64,000 bases of DNA from Nostoc sp. S13 (GCF_029379315.1 NZ_JAQYWQ010000019.1:1-64000); one strand, 5' to 3'. Shown: positions 9,186-19,221, counted from the stretch's first letter. The notes: generated from the letters alone by a model not told the origin. Numbers and translations are program-made.

Positions 9186-10310
9186 TTACTGTCGCAACAT
9201 CAAGTTCTCCATGAAAAATTTGGCTTGCACTGGAAGGCTATGGGTTTGATACCATGCATAAGCATTATTTGCGATATCCTGTCCCTGTTTTAAGGTTAAT
9301 TCATTACTATGCCCATCAGCAGACCAGTAATGTTTACCTTTTTCGAGACTATCTATTGGTATTTTGCTAGAAATAGCCATGCAAGGAATTAGTCTATGGG
9401 CGCAGTAAGAAGCAAAAATAGTTGATTTTGCTAAGTATGCAGGGGGAGGGAAGTTTAAAAATCCAGCGATAGAATCCTGTAAAATTTTACTAATTTCTTC
9501 TGCTTCATTCACTCCTCTTTCTATGATAGTAATTCCCTTAATCTTAGAAAGTTCTAAACCTGTTAGTACACCAATATCCAAGATTTCTTTAATATTTAAA
9601 TTTTTGCAGGTTTCTTCTAAGGCTTTGAGGCATTGATTATAGACTTGTAACCTAGCGTTACGGCTACCAAAAACCACTAGTCGCTGAGAGCGCTCTGATA
9701 GAGTTGGCAAGTATTCTGGTTCTCCAATATTGGAAAAAACAGGAAGGCAAGTAATTTCAGTTTGTTTAGTGGGATTCAGTTGATATAAAACTTCGCCATA
9801 ACTTTGTTTACTAGTTATACAGCGATCGCTCATTTGTGCCAAACGTGCGGCTAAATTTTTCTGTAAGGGTGATAACCAAAAAGAGCTAGTCCAAGGGAGT
9901 CCTGAAGCATAGACTTCGTGGAACATCGTAAGGAGTGATCGCTTGGGAAATAAACTTTTCCAACGCTGTAACCCATCGATTAACCAAACAGGACAGCCTC
10001 GTTGAGCATAGCCGTAGCCTACGTAATGTAAAAAAATGCTGGATGAGCGATCACCTGATAATAATTTTAGCAGTGCATCAGGGGAGCGATGTCTACGATC
10101 AGCTACGCCCATGCTAATTTGGCTAACAGGAAAACCTTCAATTTCTGCTGCACCAGTCCATGTGGGATTGCCTACAATAAAATGGGTTTGAATATTGAAA
10201 TCTTTGCGAAGCTGACGAGCTAGGTTGAGGGCATAGTCTCCTACTCCGTCAATTGCCGGAGGCAGTCGAGGTACAATGGAAGTTACATGAGTTAAATAAT
10301 TCACTATCAA
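9186..10310 (-). CDS. Divergent glycosyltransferase-like protein
   Basis: A 374-residue protein. The N terminus (VTSIVPRLPPAIDGVGDYALNLARQL) has the Gly-containing loop and helix typical of the acceptor domain of GT-B enzymes. The C-terminal half has a VVFGSR strand but no clear E-x-F-G...E signature, so donor binding may differ or be weak. Homologues of this style occur in cyanobacterial polysaccharide clusters. The context, between an FkbM methyltransferase and a GT2 enzyme, supports a sugar transferase role, but this is inference. Confidence 0.7.
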   Translation of the reverse strand: MIVNYLTHVTSIVPRLPPAIDGVGDYALNLARQLRKDFNIQTHFIVGNPTWTGAAEIEGFPVSQISMGVADRRHRSPDALLKLLSGDRSSSIFLHYVGYGYAQRGCPVWLIDGLQRWKSLFPKRSLLTMFHEVYASGLPWTSSFWLSPLQKNLAARLAQMSDRCITSKQSYGEVLYQLNPTKQTEITCLPVFSNIGEPEYLPTLSERSQRLVVFGSRNARLQVYNQCLKALEETCKNLNIKEILDIGVLTGLELSKIKGITIIERGVNEAEEISKILQDSIAGFLNFPPPAYLAKSTIFASYCAHRLIPCMAISSKIPIDSLEKGKHYWSADGHSNELTLKQGQDIANNAYAWYQTHSLPVQAKFFMENLMLRQ

Positions 10311-10369
10311 ATGCTATAACTTTAGAGGTTTAAATATGAGTAAAGAGTTAGCAGAAATTCTGCAACGCC

Positions 10370-11359
10370 TTAAAACCTTATTCTTGCTTTCATCTGTCTC
10401 ATTAAATTGAGTGTAGAAGTTGGTATTGTTCTATTTATAAGGGTGTAAGACTTTATGACACTTAATGAAGTTTGGCTAAAAAAGTTAAAATTATTGCAAA
10501 AAAATAACCACATATTGAAAATATCTGATAAAGTTTTCCTGCCTAAATTTTCTTTGACAGCAAGCTCAAAAACTTTCAATTTTAAAGAATATAAATTTAA
10601 AATTTCTTTATCAAATCCATCCAGGTTATTTAATACAGCCTCTATGCTGTTAACACTTCTTTGCATCTTAGTTTCATAAATACTACAATTAGAATCACCA
10701 TCTGAGAAATTGTTTCCATGAATTCTCCAAATAGATAAAGGAGACTCAAGAAAGTATGAATATCCTTGATTCAAGGTAGACATAACAAGGTATTCATCAA
10801 TATACATATCCACTTTTTTTGGTATGGAGAATTTTCTGATAGCCTCTGTACGTCCAGCAAAAGTTGAACCACCTCCAAAAAGAATCCTTCTTCTATAGAA
10901 GAAGGATAATAGCTCTCTACCAGAAACTTTATGTCCAATTATACTTTGAGGAATTAATTCAGGGGCTTTCGTATTGTCATCAACTTTCCAATAAAGTGCA
11001 GGATGGGCTACATGCACAATATCAGGATCGCTTTCAAAAATTTGAACAACTTCTTTAAGTTTATTAGGCAGAAATAGGTCGTCAGCATCTAAATTAAAAA
11101 GATATTTGCCCCTACTATGATCTATTCCTATCTTAGTTGCCCAAGCTTTTCCTGAGTTTTGTTGAAAGATATACTTAACTCGATTTCCGTAAGCAGCGAC
11201 TATTTCGGAAGTGTTATCTTTAGAGCCATCATCAATCACAATGATTTCGAGTTTGTCTTGAGGGAAATCAGAATTAAATACACTGTCAATTGCTGCGCTA
11301 ACATACTTAGCGTAGTTGTATGTAGGTATGATGACACTTATTAATGGATTAGTAATCAT
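10370..11359 (-). CDS. Glycosyltransferase family 2
   Basis: A 329-residue inverting GT-A enzyme. It begins ISVIIPTYNYAKYVSAAIDS, the canonical GT2 start. It continues with IIVIDDGSKDNTSEIV and YLFNLDADDLFLPNKL, giving the DDG and DAD metal and nucleotide-binding motifs. It ends without membrane segments, so it is a soluble transferase and not a synthase. It is the only clear GT2 in the cluster. It lies ten bases below the methyltransferase gene that ends at 11369. Confidence 0.92.
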   Translation of the reverse strand: MITNPLISVIIPTYNYAKYVSAAIDSVFNSDFPQDKLEIIVIDDGSKDNTSEIVAAYGNRVKYIFQQNSGKAWATKIGIDHSRGKYLFNLDADDLFLPNKLKEVVQIFESDPDIVHVAHPALYWKVDDNTKAPELIPQSIIGHKVSGRELLSFFYRRRILFGGGSTFAGRTEAIRKFSIPKKVDMYIDEYLVMSTLNQGYSYFLESPLSIWRIHGNNFSDGDSNCSIYETKMQRSVNSIEAVLNNLDGFDKEILNLYSLKLKVFELAVKENLGRKTLSDIFNMWLFFCNNFNFFSQTSLSVIKSYTLINRTIPTSTLNLMRQMKARIRF

Positions 11360-11368
11360 ATATTTGTT

Positions 11369-12037
11369 CTAGGAAGATTTAGCTACAATAATAAACTGAA
11401 CTCCAAATAACTCAGGCATGACTGCTGATGCTAATTTATCTAAATGCGAAACTAGGGGATTGATAAATGTAAATTTTCTAATTAAAGGCATTGGTAAGTA
11501 GCCATCTGCATAGCGCAAGATTATTTGAAAGCCAGAATTATTGACTAAATCAAAGGCTGTATCCCAATCGAAAAATCGAAAATGGGTTTTATCCATTAGC
11601 CCACCATCAGTGTATTTAAAGTTTCCTTTTAGAAATTCTAAGCGTTGTTTATAATGCAAGGTATTAGGGAGAGCGATAATTAATACACCATGCGGATACA
11701 AACACTCATGAAGTTTTGTTAAAAGTTCTTCAGGTTGGTAGAGATGTTCGAGAATATGGCTGCAAATAATACAGTCAAACTTACCAAGTTTGTAAGGTTC
11801 AAAAGAATTAAGATCCCTTACCAGCACTTGATTAAGATAACTAGCAGCATGGTTAGCTTCTAACTGTGAGTAGGTAATGCCAATTATTTCGCAGTTAATT
11901 TTTGATTTTATTGTCCTACCTAAATCTCCTGTACCACAGCCAATATCAAGTATACGTTGAGCAGTATTGGGAATATATGAAATAACAGACTCATTAACAG
12001 CTTCATACTTCATAAAAATTTTAGATGTTAAATACAT
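11369..12037 (-). CDS. Class I SAM-dependent methyltransferase
   Basis: A 222-residue methyltransferase. Motif I is RILDIGCGTGDLGRTI near residues 28-43; a post-I acidic region and FDCIICSHILEHLYQPEEL follow. YPHGVLIIALPN matches the later strand. This is the Methyltransf_11/23 type. It precedes the GT2 gene and probably modifies the sugar chain or its lipid-linked precursor. The substrate cannot be deduced. Confidence 0.87.
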   Translation of the reverse strand: MYLTSKIFMKYEAVNESVISYIPNTAQRILDIGCGTGDLGRTIKSKINCEIIGITYSQLEANHAASYLNQVLVRDLNSFEPYKLGKFDCIICSHILEHLYQPEELLTKLHECLYPHGVLIIALPNTLHYKQRLEFLKGNFKYTDGGLMDKTHFRFFDWDTAFDLVNNSGFQIILRYADGYLPMPLIRKFTFINPLVSHLDKLASAVMPELFGVQFIIVAKSS

Positions 12038-12097
12038 TATTTTTACTACACTGTATTTCCAGCTTAAAGGAGAGAATTAGAACCTCATTGTGAAAAG

Positions 12098-13186
12098 TCA
12101 ACTAAATATATTCGTTGTATAATTTCTCGCTGTTGTTTCCCAACTACATTTACGATAATAATCATCTACATTTGTATAGCTGCTAATAATATCGGGCATT
12201 AATTGCGGAGGTGGTGGGAATGTCATAAGAGTCTTAAAAAACTCTTGTAAATCAGCTACTCCACCAGCAGGTTTAGCAAAAACAGGCATTCCAGATTCTA
12301 ACATTTCATTCAAAACTAATCCCCATCCTTCAACTTTACTTGTAAATAAACCAGCATCATGGTTAGTAAGTAATGAGTAAAGCTGGTTTCTCTCAAATGA
12401 AGGTAGAATTTTTAGCCTACCCGATTGAATTAATTCAGGTGAAAAATCTTTCTCGGCATTAGTACCACATCCAGCAATTGTAAAAGTATCTTCGGGGTGC
12501 GAAGCTGCTCGTTGAATGATAAAATCAACTAGTTCATGAATACCTTTATGGGTAGTCCAGCGACCAATCCACAGAAACCGAATGCCTTTGCCTTGATTTT
12601 TTTCTCTATTTAGACGTATTTTAGCGAGTTCTATTTGATCAGCTTTTGATAGTGCATTGACATAATAAATTAATTTACTCCTCCACCAAGGAAACCATTT
12701 CTTCATCCATTCAAGTTCTAAACTCCCGAGGCAAAGAATATATTTTGATCTTTGCCAACCTTGCATTAGTAAAAAGACCACTGTTATGAAAAAAAAATAA
12801 TCGAATGGCAGGAGAATAATCTCTTTTAGGCTAATTTCTGGTTTATCCTTTAAATCACATAGCATGTACAAAATTTGAGGCTGAACACTACGAGCTACTA
12901 CTAATTCTGATTGAGCAACCCGTTTGCTGATCAGGTGGGCAGAGGTATCAATTACATCAAATCGCTCCTGGGTAGCAATAAACGCATCTAGCTTTGACTG
13001 CATTAATTGAATACTTTGGAAACCTTGCCACCATCTTCTTAAATTAGGCATGGGATGAGGAGACCACAGAGTAACATCGTGTCCTTGTAACCGTAATGCT
13101 TCTGCTAAATTGATTGCCATTTGACCAGCACCGAATTCAGCAGAAAGTGGTGAATATGTAGCGATTAGTATACGAAGTGATTGCAA
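12098..13186 (-). CDS. Glycosyltransferase family 4
   Basis: A 362-residue GT4-like protein. The N-terminal YSPLSAEFGAGQMAINLAEAL is the acceptor-domain loop. A donor-domain strand reads FLWIGRWTTHKGI, and the C-terminal signature is KVEGWGLVLNEML (Trp replaces the usual Phe between Gly residues). Residues 130-150 are unusually hydrophobic (LLPFDYFFFITVVFLLM), suggesting membrane association. Downstream spacing to the next gene is 60 bases. Confidence 0.87.
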   Translation of the reverse strand: MQSLRILIATYSPLSAEFGAGQMAINLAEALRLQGHDVTLWSPHPMPNLRRWWQGFQSIQLMQSKLDAFIATQERFDVIDTSAHLISKRVAQSELVVARSVQPQILYMLCDLKDKPEISLKEIILLPFDYFFFITVVFLLMQGWQRSKYILCLGSLELEWMKKWFPWWRSKLIYYVNALSKADQIELAKIRLNREKNQGKGIRFLWIGRWTTHKGIHELVDFIIQRAASHPEDTFTIAGCGTNAEKDFSPELIQSGRLKILPSFERNQLYSLLTNHDAGLFTSKVEGWGLVLNEMLESGMPVFAKPAGGVADLQEFFKTLMTFPPPPQLMPDIISSYTNVDDYYRKCSWETTARNYTTNIFS

Positions 13187-13218
13187 TCAAAACTCCTTAT
13201 CTAAAAATTATATACAAA

Positions 13219-14310
13219 CTAATTAGCGTCTTTGTAAATATCTAAATGTCTTTGGACTACCGTTAACCAACTAAGTGGATTTATCCACTCACAACAACGC
13301 ATTTGATATTCTACATATTCTAATGGAGATAAATTAACGATCTGATGCAAAGCAGCAGCGATCGCTTCTCCAGAATTCTGCTGCACAACAAACCCAGTCT
13401 TACCATCATCTACAAACTCATGCATTGCACCAGCATCAGTACAGATGACAGGAGTTCCGCAGGCTTGAGACTCTAATAAAGTAAAACCCATTAATTCTGG
13501 AACTGGAGTGTAGTCTCCATAGCAGGTAGTGTGAACAGATGGTAAAACCGTTACCATCGCTGTGCGATACTCATGTAATAATCGCTGATCATTAGCATCG
13601 TGAACAAATTCTATATTCAGCCCATCTGCTTGCTGTTTAAGGTGTTGGTAGAATTTTTGACTGTAGACTCTTCCAATAATTTTTAGTTTGTAGTCTGAAC
13701 GACTAAGCAGACGGAATGCATCAATTAAATAGTTAATGCCCTTGTGAGGTAAAATTCGACCTACATACAAAATATTATTTTCTTTTTTTAAAGATGCATC
13801 AGGACAAAATTTATCTGTATCAATACCTCCTTTAATCAAAACTGCTTTTTTTTGAAGTTCAACAGGGATAAAATCTAGACCATAACGAGAATAGGCGATC
13901 GCATTTTTATAACTCCTAAATACGGGTAGTTTATGGTTCAATACCAAGCTTCCTCCACCGCCATAGTCAGTAACAAAAACTCGTTTACCAAGCAAACCAG
14001 CTATGAGACAGCCCAAATCAGAAACTAAAGTATGAATATGGTGTATATGTACTATATCAGCGCTGATAATTGAGCGTAGATATTGAAAACTTAATGGATT
14101 TATCTTATTCTCATGAATTAAGTGTTTAACTGGATAGGTTTCGATTTTGAGTTTACCTTGATTATAATTTCTAGGCACTGAAGAAAAACTTACAAGAGTA
14201 GTATCTACAAAATTCGCCATCCAAGTAGCTAATTCTGTGGGATATCTCTCTCCACCACCAATGATTGACGACTCATCAAAGTAAGTTGGGGTAATGTGAA
14301 TAACTTTCAT
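13219..14310 (-). CDS. Glycosyltransferase family 4
   Basis: A 363-residue enzyme with a strong acceptor-site loop (SSIIGGGERYPTELATWM), a donor-domain strand ILYVGRILPHKGINYL, and the signature MGFTLLESQACGTPVIC, in which Leu-Leu-Glu-Ser replaces the common Leu-Glu-Ala. It follows the small methyltransferase by 15 bases and precedes another GT4 gene by 32, so the group is likely co-transcribed. Sugar specificity is unknown. Confidence 0.9.
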   Translation of the reverse strand: MKVIHITPTYFDESSIIGGGERYPTELATWMANFVDTTLVSFSSVPRNYNQGKLKIETYPVKHLIHENKINPLSFQYLRSIISADIVHIHHIHTLVSDLGCLIAGLLGKRVFVTDYGGGGSLVLNHKLPVFRSYKNAIAYSRYGLDFIPVELQKKAVLIKGGIDTDKFCPDASLKKENNILYVGRILPHKGINYLIDAFRLLSRSDYKLKIIGRVYSQKFYQHLKQQADGLNIEFVHDANDQRLLHEYRTAMVTVLPSVHTTCYGDYTPVPELMGFTLLESQACGTPVICTDAGAMHEFVDDGKTGFVVQQNSGEAIAAALHQIVNLSPLEYVEYQMRCCEWINPLSWLTVVQRHLDIYKDAN

Positions 14311-14325
14311 ACTATTAAAATTAAC

Positions 14326-14847
14326 TTATTTGATACTCTCTAATTCAAAGTAGAGATACCAAGCTGGAAAAATCCAAGCCCATCTTTGTTCGTAATTTAT
14401 GGGATACTTGTTAGCTAATCTACTGATAATCGATCGATTAATCCTACCTCCTTGAAATTGTATATGACGATATTTAATCTGATATCTAGCTTTTGAGTAG
14501 TAGGACAAAGTATGGTCATCAAGAAAATAATCGAAAGAACAATAACTCAAATGCCATTTATGAGTTGGATCTATATATGAATTTGCACACGAAAAATGAG
14601 GTGTAGTGATTTTCAAAATTCCGTTTGGTGTTAAAATTCTATGAAATTCTTCCAAGACTATCGGAATAGCATCTAAGTGTTCTATTACATCAAAACACTC
14701 AATTTCAGAAAAGCTGGAATTTTCAAAGGGATATGGCACTTTATTTAAATCCCAAATCACATCAGTCTCAACTTGAGAAGATAGATCTAGTCTGACTAGA
14801 TTTATCTCACTAACTCGATGACCACAGCCTACTGCTAATTTTTTCAT
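14326..14847 (-). CDS. Small SAM-dependent methyltransferase
   Basis: A short (173-residue) class I methyltransferase. Motif I is reduced to KLAVGCGHR at the very N terminus, followed by VRLDLSS. The central FSEIECFDVIEHLDAIPIVL and FHRILTPNGILKITTPH match the Methyltransf_11 core. The protein starts directly at the first strand, so it lacks the usual N-terminal helix. It sits 15 bases below the start of the next transferase gene and is part of the same run. Confidence 0.82.
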   Translation of the reverse strand: MKKLAVGCGHRVSEINLVRLDLSSQVETDVIWDLNKVPYPFENSSFSEIECFDVIEHLDAIPIVLEEFHRILTPNGILKITTPHFSCANSYIDPTHKWHLSYCSFDYFLDDHTLSYYSKARYQIKYRHIQFQGGRINRSIISRLANKYPINYEQRWAWIFPAWYLYFELESIK

Positions 14848-14862
14848 ATTTCCAACATTAAA

Positions 14863-15750
14863 CTAAAATTTACCTCTAAGATATCTCCAAGTTACTATAT
14901 TAGTTTCAAACCATGACATATATTGAGATGTACCAGCAAAATGTAGAAAATAGTTATTGATGAAGGCACTAGATAAGCAATATCTAGTAATATTTCTAGC
15001 TGGTCTTTGAGAGTGACCTCTTGTTAGCCTTTTCCATGTTCTAAGTATTTTATTTTCCGGAGTTGGCGAAGGTAATAAAAAAGGGTAATCCCTTAGCATA
15101 CATTCAATCCATAGCCTATTAAATTTGCAATCTAGCCAATGTAATAATCCAGCTGTCACTAATTCATACGACAAACTTTCCATCTCATAGTGCTGACCCA
15201 CATGATTTTCATAGGTGTAATAAGTATATTTCAAAATTTCATGATGGTAGTTAGGAGATAAAACCATTACACCAGTTTGAACTACACAATCAAATACTGG
15301 AGTAAATTTAGATATTGAATAGAATTCTTTAGCAGTTCGGAATGACCATTTCCAAAACTCTACAGATCTATCCACTAAAAGTTCCTTCCTCCCAAATTCT
15401 CCAGAAAAAGCCTCACATAGTGGACCAATAAACATATCTACAGCACCGACCTTATCTTCTGGAACGTTAGAAACCACACAAGGAGAATTAGGATTAATCA
15501 GAATATCTGAATCTATCCAGACAACTTGGGTGTATTTTTTAACTCTTTCATCACCTAAAATTAGGCATTTTTGCCAAGCAGGAGAGCGGGATTGGGCACG
15601 AGGAGAATCATCTAAAGGTGTATCAATACAAATTATATCGTAACCATGATTTATAGCATACTTACTCCAATTTTCAGCACATAATTTCTGCCATCTTTTA
15701 AAATAATGTTTACCAATAGCTAGAGTAACAATCGCTTTTGTATTTTTCAT
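14863..15750 (-). CDS. GT-A type glycosyltransferase (GMA12/MNN10-like)
   Basis: A 295-residue protein starting KAIVTLAIGKHYFKRW, with a metal-binding DxD motif in VVWIDSDILINP near residues 74-85. Segments GVMVLSPNYHHEIL and the later Glu-rich part fit the nucleotide-diphospho-sugar transferase fold of galactosyl/mannosyl transferases (GT34-like or related families). Family assignment is tentative, because only the DxD block is diagnostic. It is flanked by two methyltransferase genes on the same strand. Confidence 0.7.
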   Translation of the reverse strand: MKNTKAIVTLAIGKHYFKRWQKLCAENWSKYAINHGYDIICIDTPLDDSPRAQSRSPAWQKCLILGDERVKKYTQVVWIDSDILINPNSPCVVSNVPEDKVGAVDMFIGPLCEAFSGEFGRKELLVDRSVEFWKWSFRTAKEFYSISKFTPVFDCVVQTGVMVLSPNYHHEILKYTYYTYENHVGQHYEMESLSYELVTAGLLHWLDCKFNRLWIECMLRDYPFLLPSPTPENKILRTWKRLTRGHSQRPARNITRYCLSSAFINNYFLHFAGTSQYMSWFETNIVTWRYLRGKF

Positions 15751-15792
15751 ATTTTTATTTAAAATTTTATTTTTTATATTTTTTTAATGAAA

Positions 15793-16533
15793 CTATATAA
15801 CCAATCTACGTTTAATACCTTTAACAATTCTACTTGCTTCTTTTTGAAGATGTTGACTAAAGAAACGATACTGTGGATATTTATATTTAGTATTTATAAA
15901 TTGACGCAATTCTTGGTAAATATTTTCAGAATCGTCAATTCTGTTTTCAGAAAAACTGAATTCTTTTTCCCAGAATATAAATAAAATTCTTTTGTCTGGT
16001 GTGATTTTCTTAAGAAATGATTGCGGAAACGATAATTCAAAGTCACTATGGATTATGTGATATTTCATAGTAAATTGCACATGATGATCGGTGATATCCA
16101 CTAACCATCTATGATGACACAGACCGACCATATTATCTGATTCTAATCCCCGGCAAGATTCTATTAATCTTGATGGAACTTCTATATACCCACGTTTTGA
16201 AACTCTAATCAATTCAGAGCATACATATAGCGGATCTCTAATATCTTCCAGCGTATGAGAACATATAGAAAAATCAAAAAATTTATCTTCAAAAGGCCAG
16301 GGTTCTCGATCACAAAAATCTCTTTGTACCCAAGTCTCTTTGTTAAAATATTCTTTTTCTCCTCCTTGAGATTTTGGCATTCCGATTTTCTCGTAACAGC
16401 CTCTAGTTTCGTAACATCCAGCATCAATCACCCAATTAGCACGGTTAAATGGGCAAGCCCAGCCGCCTACATCAAGCACAAGATCATTAGCGTTTATTTT
16501 TGATAAAACCTTTTCGACATTTTCAGGAAACAT
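15793..16533 (-). CDS. SAM-dependent methyltransferase
   Basis: A 246-residue protein with a recognisable motif I (LVLDVGGWACPFNRANWVID, residues 18-37) and FDFSICSHTLEDIRDPLYV, the methyltransferase domain core. Between them lies a Cys/Gly-rich insertion (CYETRGCYEKIG) not usual in the fold. It is the fourth intact methyltransferase of the cluster and lies directly downstream of the flippase gene. It likely acts on the saccharide. Confidence in the family is good; the substrate is unknown. Confidence 0.8.
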   Translation of the reverse strand: MFPENVEKVLSKINANDLVLDVGGWACPFNRANWVIDAGCYETRGCYEKIGMPKSQGGEKEYFNKETWVQRDFCDREPWPFEDKFFDFSICSHTLEDIRDPLYVCSELIRVSKRGYIEVPSRLIESCRGLESDNMVGLCHHRWLVDITDHHVQFTMKYHIIHSDFELSFPQSFLKKITPDKRILFIFWEKEFSFSENRIDDSENIYQELRQFINTKYKYPQYRFFSQHLQKEASRIVKGIKRRLVI

Positions 16534-16598
16534 TTAATCGCCTTCCTTGAGTTAATTTGGTATTTTATACAAAATGTATTTTCATGAGTCTGTTATGT

Positions 16599-17864
16599 TT
16601 AAGTAGTCTTATAAGTATTTAAACCTCTATATGTCAGTATTCCATTGACTAAAAAGGGAGAAATATTTGATAACAAACTCAACAAAATAATTCCTTTAAC
16701 TGTTGATATATCTAAAAATATGAGTAAAATAACTTGCAAAGCTAATCTCATGGGTATTTCAACCCAAATATACTCAACCCACGCCTTGGAAAGATTGAGA
16801 GAACACATTATCCCTACAAAAGAATTTACTACTGCTAAAAGAGCCATCAGTACTAATTCATTTTTAAGGTGGTTATACTTTTCTCCAAGAATCCAAAGTA
16901 GTTCGCTGGAAAATATTCCTGCAAAACAAATTATTAACATACCGATCAAGAAAAACATACCTAATATTTGAAAGTAACGCTTTCTTAAAATTATCGATGA
17001 CTGACAGCGAGAAAAACTTGGCAAAATAATTGCATTCATCACAGAATTAATTAAGGCGAAAACAATGCTTATTCGTCCTAAAGCTCCTATCTCTGCTATA
17101 CTTTTGGTATTACCGAATATACTAATAAGAAAAATATTTAATTGTCCTTGAAAACAAAAAAAAATAGTAGAGGGCAGTGTATTTTTAATTGTTTTTATGA
17201 TAAATTTTTTATCTTCATTATTGACAGATAACTCGGTATCAATGTTTTCGCTAACCCATCCCCCTAAAACAAACCATTGTAACCCTGATGCAAGAGAGCT
17301 AGATGCAATCGCTACTCCGGCATTCAATAAAGTTAAGTAACCTAAACCTAAAAATATGAGCCGGAAGAATGCTGAGATTAAATCTAGTTTCTGAATCCTA
17401 CTAATTTGAGAACGTAAGCGAGGTACTACTATTAAAACATCAGCAGTTAACTGAAAATTTAGTCCTACTAAAATTACAATAAATATCAAAAATGCATAAG
17501 TTAATGAAGCACCATTATGAATTAACATCCAAATTAAAATGGGTGCAACTACAGGAACTGAAATAGCTGCTAAATAATATCGCAAACGCATTGCAGTATT
17601 TATTAACTGACCAAAACGGTAGCGATCTTGCCAAACCTTTCCTCCAATTGCAGATAGACTTATACCAACACCTATATCAGCCAGTGAATTCATTGTTGAC
17701 TGCATTGTATTAGCAATAGTGAAGTAAGCATATTGTTGTTGATCTAGTGTGCGAACTAATAAAATTCCGCTTACTACACTTAAAGCTTGAACTAGAATTT
17801 GAATAGAAAGGAATTTGCCAATTATTTTAAGCCGGTGGACAAAATTAGGCCATAAACTTTTCAT
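16599..17864 (-). CDS. Wzx-type polysaccharide flippase
   Basis: A 421-residue integral membrane protein with about twelve hydrophobic segments and the start typical of the polysaccharide biosynthesis/MATE-like exporter family (LVQALSVVSGILLVRTLDQQ). Members flip undecaprenyl-linked repeat units across the inner membrane. Together with the polymerase-like protein at 3881-5308 it indicates Wzx/Wzy assembly. It is at the upstream end of the methyltransferase and transferase run, and 65 bases separate it from the next gene. Confidence 0.85.
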   Translation of the reverse strand: MKSLWPNFVHRLKIIGKFLSIQILVQALSVVSGILLVRTLDQQQYAYFTIANTMQSTMNSLADIGVGISLSAIGGKVWQDRYRFGQLINTAMRLRYYLAAISVPVVAPILIWMLIHNGASLTYAFLIFIVILVGLNFQLTADVLIVVPRLRSQISRIQKLDLISAFFRLIFLGLGYLTLLNAGVAIASSSLASGLQWFVLGGWVSENIDTELSVNNEDKKFIIKTIKNTLPSTIFFCFQGQLNIFLISIFGNTKSIAEIGALGRISIVFALINSVMNAIILPSFSRCQSSIILRKRYFQILGMFFLIGMLIICFAGIFSSELLWILGEKYNHLKNELVLMALLAVVNSFVGIMCSLNLSKAWVEYIWVEIPMRLALQVILLIFLDISTVKGIILLSLLSNISPFLVNGILTYRGLNTYKTT

Positions 17865-17884
17865 TGTACTGACTTAGCTAATCT

Positions 17885-18086
17885 GGCTTTAACCATAATT
17901 TACACAATATCCTGCATCTTGTATTTTGCATGCCATCCCAACTTGTCCTTCGCCTTAGATGGATTACCTCTACCCACCGCCAAATCTGTAGGTTGCAGCA
18001 GGCTATTATCTATCACAACATGATCACGCCAATCTAAATCTACAGAGGCAAATGCTGCTACTACAAATTCCTCTAAAAGAAATCTT
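17885..18086 (-). pseudogene. Duplicated 3' fragment of gmd
   Basis: The minus strand encodes LEEFVVAAFASVDLDWRDH, then a stretch matching the C-terminal 60 or so residues of the complete gmd at 19360-20319 with only a few changes. It has an in-frame stop before the end (IV-stop-IMVKARLAKS) and no 5' part. The identity to the intact copy is visible at DNA level too (for example TGCAGCAGGCTATTATCTATCACAACATG). It must come from a partial duplication; the copy and its parent flank the Uma2 gene at 18319-19221. Confidence 0.85.
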
Positions 18087-18236
18087 GCTCATAGAGAGAT
18101 GATTGAGACATGATATCTTTGTCAAGCTTACTATGCTTACTACTTATCTTTTATAAGAGCGATCGCCTATTTATCTAGTAAGCGATCGCAGTGTGATACA
18201 CTACGACAACCAGAACATTTGCCTTTCACTTAAAAG

Positions 18237-18300
18237 CGTAGGCGTTCGCGTAGCGTTCCGCAGGAAAGCCCGCCGTTCGCGTAGCGTCTCGTAGAGAAGG
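18237..18300. repeat. Dispersed GC-rich repeat
   Basis: The phrase TTCGCGTAGCGT occurs twice here, with CTCGTAGAGAAGG. Related versions lie at about 22765-22810, 22900-22950, 46075-46130, 46285-46350, 48985-49005 and 49090-49112. It is a family of small palindrome-rich repeats between genes, with no coding capacity. Confidence 0.6.
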
Positions 18301-18318
18301 CATCGCCTGCCAATCAAG

Positions 18319-19221
18319 TTACAAATCATCTGGATCAACACCGAGCGATCGCAATCTTTGTGCTAATCGTTCTGCCCGTTGACTCTCCTGTTCTGCCCGT
18401 TGACTTTCCTGTTCTGCCCGTTGACTCTCCTGTTCTGCCCGTTGACTTTCCTGTTCTGCTCGTTCCTCTGGTGTGGCAATCCAATTACCTGAAGCATCGT
18501 ACCAACGCAGCCATAAACCTTCTGTTTGCTGATAACTCCCGCTCCATACCCCTAACCTTAATTCCAGTTCTCTTAACCAAAACTTTTGTTCTGGAACTTC
18601 TACTGCTTGATATCGTGTTGCGGTTAATTGAAACACTCGCAATTGATTTTGATAGCGGTCATACACGATATAGTAAGGAATTCGCAAACTCTGTTCATAC
18701 ACCAGCCATTTTGTTCGGGACTTGTTGGCATCCCTGAATGTTTGTCCTAAATCTTCGGCTTCTGTACCGGGTGAAAGTAATTCAACTACTAAAAATGGGG
18801 CGATTCCCTCTTACCAAACAACATAGCTCAGGCGCATATCTTGTTGTTGTTGGGCAGGAGATACACCTAATACCAAAAACCAGTCCGGTCTTTTGTGCCA
18901 CAATCGATTGCGGGCATCGTAATACAGATTTAAATCTGTGCCAATAAACATTTCCCCAGTTGGGTAATTTGGGGGTTTACAGGTTTCGCGTAATAATTGG
19001 GGTTGGAAGTCGTGAAATTCGTCCGGCAAACCAGACCCCTGTGGGTCTTCACTAGGAAGATCATACATTGTCGGCATGGTTTCTCTTGGTGGACGAGGAT
19101 GCATCTGTTCCGGTAAGTTCATATCCTCTGGATCTTCACTGGGCAGATCATACATTGTCGGCAGGACTTGGTTGGGGGATAAGGGTGGGTCTGTTTGGTA
19201 CATAGCTTCCTTTTTCACCAC
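18319..19221 (-). pseudogene. Uma2 (DUF820) family protein with in-frame stop
   Basis: One continuous 301-codon frame is interrupted by a single TAA at 18808-18810, between DMRLSYVVW and EGIAPFLVVELLSPGTE. All Uma2-like landmarks are present: YDARNRLWHKRPDWFLVLGV, VVELLSPGTEAEDL, YEQSLRIPYYIVYD. The family is thought to have a PD-(D/E)xK nuclease fold and is hugely expanded in cyanobacteria. The N terminus has a duplicated PTMYDLPSEDP segment. The C terminus has four copies of a seven-residue RAEQESQ unit, encoded by 21-base tandem repeats. Reverting the stop to CAA or GAA would restore the protein, so the mutation appears recent. Confidence 0.85.

Noticed and set aside
18360-18737. Plus-strand frame rich in LPVDFPVLPVDSP
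   Set aside because: It is the complement of the RAEQESQ-coding tandem repeat in the Uma2 gene.
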